Virus record (IMG/VR): IMGVR_UViG_3300023049_000165
Span: 1-29,252 of that record
Source of the DNA: a virus
Length of the DNA: 29,252 bases
Strand: one strand, 5' to 3'
A program made the position numbers and the translations under genes. Positions 26,943-29,252 of this stretch are shown here, one piece after another. Within the stretch, counting starts at the first letter, position 1. Each line of letters opens with the position of its first letter. The notes beneath the pieces were generated by a model. It saw nothing but the letters and a program-made list of their open reading frames with translations, was not told the DNA's origin and did not search any database.

Positions 26943-27478
26943 AAAAATGCAACAACTGGTGCTAATCTCCAGTCAGGGTTTCCACCTGTTGTACGGGTTT
27001 GAGCACACGACAGTCTCGGCTTCAGACTTCCCTATTCCTTGCGGCGATGTGTATGCTTCACAGCGTTATGAGGGCCTCTTGCTCCACGTTACACACTTCT
27101 TTGTCCACCGTATTCTCAAACGTGTCTTGACCATATAGGAATTCGCTACTATGTAGGCGCCGGACACGATTGAGGCACACTAGCTAATGTGCTAACTGTT
27201 GCATAACACAGACCGGCTTGCAATCGCCGCGTAACAGATTCTCACTGCGTACTACCGTGTACTAGGCTGATGTTCCTAATCAGTCCCTGGATACCCATTA
27301 TCAGGACAGTTGTATTTCGGGTACCACGGCAATGCTTTGCCTACCTGAATCTCGGCTGACCATTGGCAACTAAGTTGTCTGCTTGTCTGGCGTCTGTATT
27401 GTACATAGCACTGTTGCCAATGCTATGTACAATATACACATTCCTTTAATATTGATGCCTCTATGCACTTTAGATAAT
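26943..27478. other. 536-nt gap rich in inverted repeats, no recognised gene
   Basis: No long coding frame with a ribosome-binding site is present. Inverted repeats include ACTGG/CCAGT (near 26955), GCACA/TGTGC (near 27175), CTGAT/ATCAG (near 27268), GGCAATGCTTTGCC nested in GGTA/TACC (near 27320-27345), and the strong 14-bp hairpin at 27397-27434. On the minus strand three short frames (24, 20 and 18 codons) follow each other closely from about 27438. A structured RNA, a set of decayed tRNA genes or short peptides are possible. Confidence 0.45.
27397..27434. other. 14-bp hairpin with a loop complementary to upstream sequence
   Basis: TATTGTACATAGCA pairs perfectly with TGCTATGTACAATA around a 10-nt loop. 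GTTGCCAATG (27413-27422, loop plus the first stem bases) is the exact complement of CATTGGCAAC at 27361-27370, so an alternative fold or pseudoknot can form. Confidence 0.7.
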
Positions 27479-27564
27479 TGGAACCCCTAGGAGGAATCGA
27501 ACCTCGCAACCATCCACCTAACTTTAAGGCACAGCTTAGGAGGCCGCGGTCAGGGACTAGGGGT
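27479..27564 (-). tRNA. tRNA-like gene of unclear identity
   Basis: Acceptor ACCCCTA pairs with TAGGGGT, followed by T73 and encoded CCA; the T-arm is CGAGG-TTCGATT-CCTCC with one mismatch. The middle does not fold normally: no D-arm with GG is visible. Two anticodon arms are possible. One is GCGGC-CTCCTAA-GCTGT (anticodon CCU, Arg), which leaves no room for a D-arm. The other is CCTAA...TTAGG around CTTAAAG (UAA) with 7 extra nt. A decayed, rearranged or highly unusual tRNA. Confidence 0.5.
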
Positions 27565-27699
27565 ACTTGCTAAAAAACCCGGCCAGGCCAGGCCAGGCCA
27601 CTTGTCTATTCCTCCTTTAGTGTGCCAGATCTTGTATCCTAAGTTCTTAATTGCCTGGACTAAACTTACACCAGAATTTATGTATCCTAAAAACTCTTC
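27550..27699 (-). pseudogene. Start-less fragment resembling the end of a rhodanese domain
   Basis: A 49-codon frame without a start codon reads EEFLGYINSG, then SLVQAIKNLGYKIWHTKGG and IDKWPG. The pattern S...A...L...GY.....GGI..W is seen at the end of rhodanese domains. It runs on through the GGCCA repeats and into the tRNA-like gene before TGA. Weak evidence; it could be chance. Confidence 0.25.
27572..27600 (-). terminator. GC-rich repeat followed by a U run, likely terminator
   Basis: Four GGCCA units (27581-27600), read on the minus strand as TGGCC repeats ending GGCCGGG, are followed by TTTTTT (27577-27572). The repeats can fold on themselves. Position suits termination after the pentapeptide genes and before the tRNA-like gene. 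Confidence 0.55.
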
Positions 27700-28487
27700 T
27701 CAGTGTACTGCCATCCTTGGCACCTGTCAACCTCTTTTGAAGATGTAACTGCGCCTTTTAGTATCGCCCACGTCAGTTGCTGATCTGACATAATCACATT
27801 GGTTATGTCGACATTACGCAAGTCAATGTTACGCAAGTCAGTGTTGCTCAAGTCCGCATTGCTCAAGTCAGCATCGCGCAAGTCAGTACCACTCAAATCA
27901 GCACCACTCAACTCAGCGCGACGCAAGTCAGCATCGCGCAAGTCAGCATCGCGCAAGTCAGCAAATCTCAAGTCAGCAAATCTCAAGTGAGCATCACTTA
28001 AGTCAGCACTACGCAAGTCAACATTTCTCAAGTCAGCACCCCACAAGTCAGCACCACTCAAGTCCGCATTGCTCAAGTCCGCATTGCTCAAGTTAGCAAC
28101 TCTCAAGTCAGCACTCCACAAGTCAGCACCACTCAAGTCAACATTACTCAAGTTAGCATAAATCAAGTTAACATTACGCAAGTCAACATTTCTCAAGTCA
28201 GTGTTGCTCAAGTCAGCACGGCGGAAGTCAGCACCACGCAAGTTAGCACCACGCAAGTCTGCATTGCTCAAATCAGCACCACGTAAGTCGGCACTACGCA
28301 AGTCAGCACTACGCAAGTCAGCACCACGTAAGTCAGCACCACGCAAGTCAGCACCACGCAAGTTAGCACCACTCAAGTCAGCACCACGTAAGTTAGCACC
28401 ACTCAAATCAGCACGTTTGCCATCTGCTACTCCATTAAGCCATTGCTGGTGTAAGCGGACTACTTGGTCTAGTTCTTCTTGGTTCAT
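27687..28487 (-). CDS. Pentapeptide-repeat protein, second tandem copy
   Basis: The 266-residue protein starts MNQEELDQVVRLHQQWLNG, then ADGKRADLSGANLRG and about 40 A(D/N)LxX pentapeptide units forming a right-handed quadrilateral beta-helix. It ends SDQQLTWAILKGAV and a polar tail. I start it at 28487, where ATGA overlaps the stop of the upstream copy; the longer frame to 28535 re-reads the end of that copy. Such proteins (MfpA, Qnr) can mimic DNA and bind type II topoisomerase; whether this one does is unknown. Confidence 0.88.
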   Translation of the reverse strand: MNQEELDQVVRLHQQWLNGVADGKRADLSGANLRGADLSGANLRGADLRGADLRGADLRSADLRSADLRGADLSNADLRGANLRGADFRRADLSNTDLRNVDLRNVNLIYANLSNVDLSGADLWSADLRVANLSNADLSNADLSGADLWGADLRNVDLRSADLSDAHLRFADLRFADLRDADLRDADLRRAELSGADLSGTDLRDADLSNADLSNTDLRNIDLRNVDITNVIMSDQQLTWAILKGAVTSSKEVDRCQGWQYTEKSF

Positions 28488-29251
28488 CTCATGCTCTCTT
28501 TTGAAGATGTAACTGCGCCTTTTAGTATCGCCCACGTCAGTTGCTGATCTGACATAATCACATTGGTTATGTCGACATTACGCAAGTCAATGTTACGCAA
28601 GTCAGCACCACTCAAGTCCGCATTGCTCAAGTCAACATTTCTCAAGTCAGCACCCCACAAGTCAACATCTCGCAAGTCAGTACCACTCAAGTCCGCATTG
28701 CTCAAGTTAGCACCACTCAAGTCCGCATTGCTCAAGTCAGTACCACTCAAATCGGCGCGGCGCAAGGCAGTACCACTCAAATCAGCACCACTCAAATCGG
28801 CGCGGCGCAAGTCAGCATCGCGCAAGTCAGTGTTGCTCAAGTCCGCATTGCTCAAGTTAGCAAATCTCAAGTGAGCAAATCTCAAGTTAGCATCACGCAA
28901 GTCAGTGTTGCTCAAGTCCGCATTGCTCAAGACAGCACCCCACAAGTCAGCACCACTCAAGTCCGCATTGCTCAAGACAGCACCAAGTAAGTTAGCACTC
29001 CACAAGTCAGCACTACGCAAGTCAGCGTTGCTTAAGTCAGAACCACGCAAATCAACATCACGCAAGTCCGCATACTTCAAGTCAGCACCACGTAAGTCAG
29101 CACCACGTAAGTCGGCACTACGCAAGTTAGCACCACGTAAGTTAGCACCACGTAAGTCAGCACCACTCAAGTCAGCACGTTTGCCATCTGCTACTCCATT
29201 AAGCCATTGCTGGTGTAAACGGACTACTTGGTCTAGTTCTTCTTTGTTCAT
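28484..29251 (-). CDS. Pentapeptide-repeat protein, first tandem copy
   Basis: The 255-residue protein starts at ATG 29251, one base from the window end, so its promoter is outside. The N-terminus MNKEELDQVVRLHQQWLNG and the C-terminus NVIMSDQQLTWAILKGAV are almost the same as in the following gene; the repeat region differs in order and number of units. The pair arose by tandem duplication with later repeat exchange. ATGA overlap couples both genes. Confidence 0.88.
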   Translation of the reverse strand: MNKEELDQVVRLHQQWLNGVADGKRADLSGADLRGANLRGANLRSADLRGADLRGADLKYADLRDVDLRGSDLSNADLRSADLWSANLLGAVLSNADLSGADLWGAVLSNADLSNTDLRDANLRFAHLRFANLSNADLSNTDLRDADLRRADLSGADLSGTALRRADLSGTDLSNADLSGANLSNADLSGTDLRDVDLWGADLRNVDLSNADLSGADLRNIDLRNVDITNVIMSDQQLTWAILKGAVTSSKESMR

Positions 29252-29252
29252 C

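Noticed and set aside
26947-27138. Plus-strand frame of 63 codons in the structured gap
   Set aside because: No ribosome-binding site, no recognisable motif, and it lies within inverted-repeat sequence.
27581-27600. GGCCA repeats as a CRISPR-like or origin repeat
   Set aside because: Units are 5 bp without spacers and are followed by a U run, so a terminator is the simpler reading.
27799-28874. Plus-strand frames rich in KSAxR repeats
   Set aside because: They are antisense readings of the pentapeptide repeats and follow from the repeat periodicity.

Overview
The window reads as part of the genome of a large T4-like tailed dsDNA phage, probably marine. The basis is a T4-style three-part type II topoisomerase (gp39/gp60/gp52), T4-type ATP-dependent DNA ligase, RNA ligase 1, a 5' polynucleotide kinase-like enzyme, UvdE, tRNAs, many small hypothetical genes and several homing endonucleases. 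Nearly everything is on the minus strand; the only convincing plus-strand gene is a GIY-YIG endonuclease at 653. The host cannot be read from the sequence.

Layout (transcription runs right to left). 29.3-27.7 kb: two tandem pentapeptide-repeat proteins. 27.7-26.6 kb: tRNA-like genes, a 536-nt structured gap and a small membrane protein. 26.6-25.4 kb: an HNH endonuclease flanked by a duplicated tRNA 3' end, then a mini-MscS channel. 25.1-19.3 kb: short operons, most opening with a near-perfect sigma70-type promoter (TTGACA-17-TATAAT-like), carrying an RNA ligase, a PTH2-like hydrolase, a kinase, a metallophosphoesterase with an in-frame TGA, a DUF3307 protein and others. 19.4-16.3 kb: RNA ligase 1, two frame-disrupted small genes, an L7/L12-like protein and others. 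16.2-12.4 kb: an NMN adenylyltransferase/Nudix fusion, nicotinamide phosphoribosyltransferase and DNA ligase. 12.0-5.1 kb: the topoisomerase locus, invaded by three homing endonuclease genes and split by a split intein. 5.1-1.5 kb: two paralogous small genes, a subtilisin-like protease with a C-terminal membrane anchor, a small membrane protein, a QueD-like protein and a glycosyltransferase. 1.4-0 kb: a GIY-YIG endonuclease and the N-terminal part of UvdE.

The most unusual system is the topoisomerase locus. The ATPase/TOPRIM subunit is encoded in two pieces: 9329-11011 ends in an N-intein and 7159-7911 begins with a C-intein, so trans-splicing would rebuild EGD|SASGG. A Vsr-like endonuclease lies between the halves, the arrangement known as a fractured gene. 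A relic of the uninterrupted target (IFVVEGDSA) sits at the endonuclease's ribosome-binding site, and a relic of the gene 39 start (MSDNFKLLSD) sits upstream of the next endonuclease. Three endonuclease genes have a GATAAATA late-promoter-like box inside, or at the 5' edge of, a perfect hairpin that hides their translation start. This matches the T4 logic in which only late transcripts are translatable.

Other signals worth a second look are a 54-nt exact inverted copy of gene 52 sequence that would be transcribed as perfect antisense, a CTT-TGA-CTT site in the metallophosphoesterase that looks like a translational hop, and a tRNA-Cys with a 9-nt anticodon loop. NAD+ rebuilding, RNA repair and altered tRNAs together suggest investment in resisting host defences that deplete NAD+ or cut tRNA; that is an inference.
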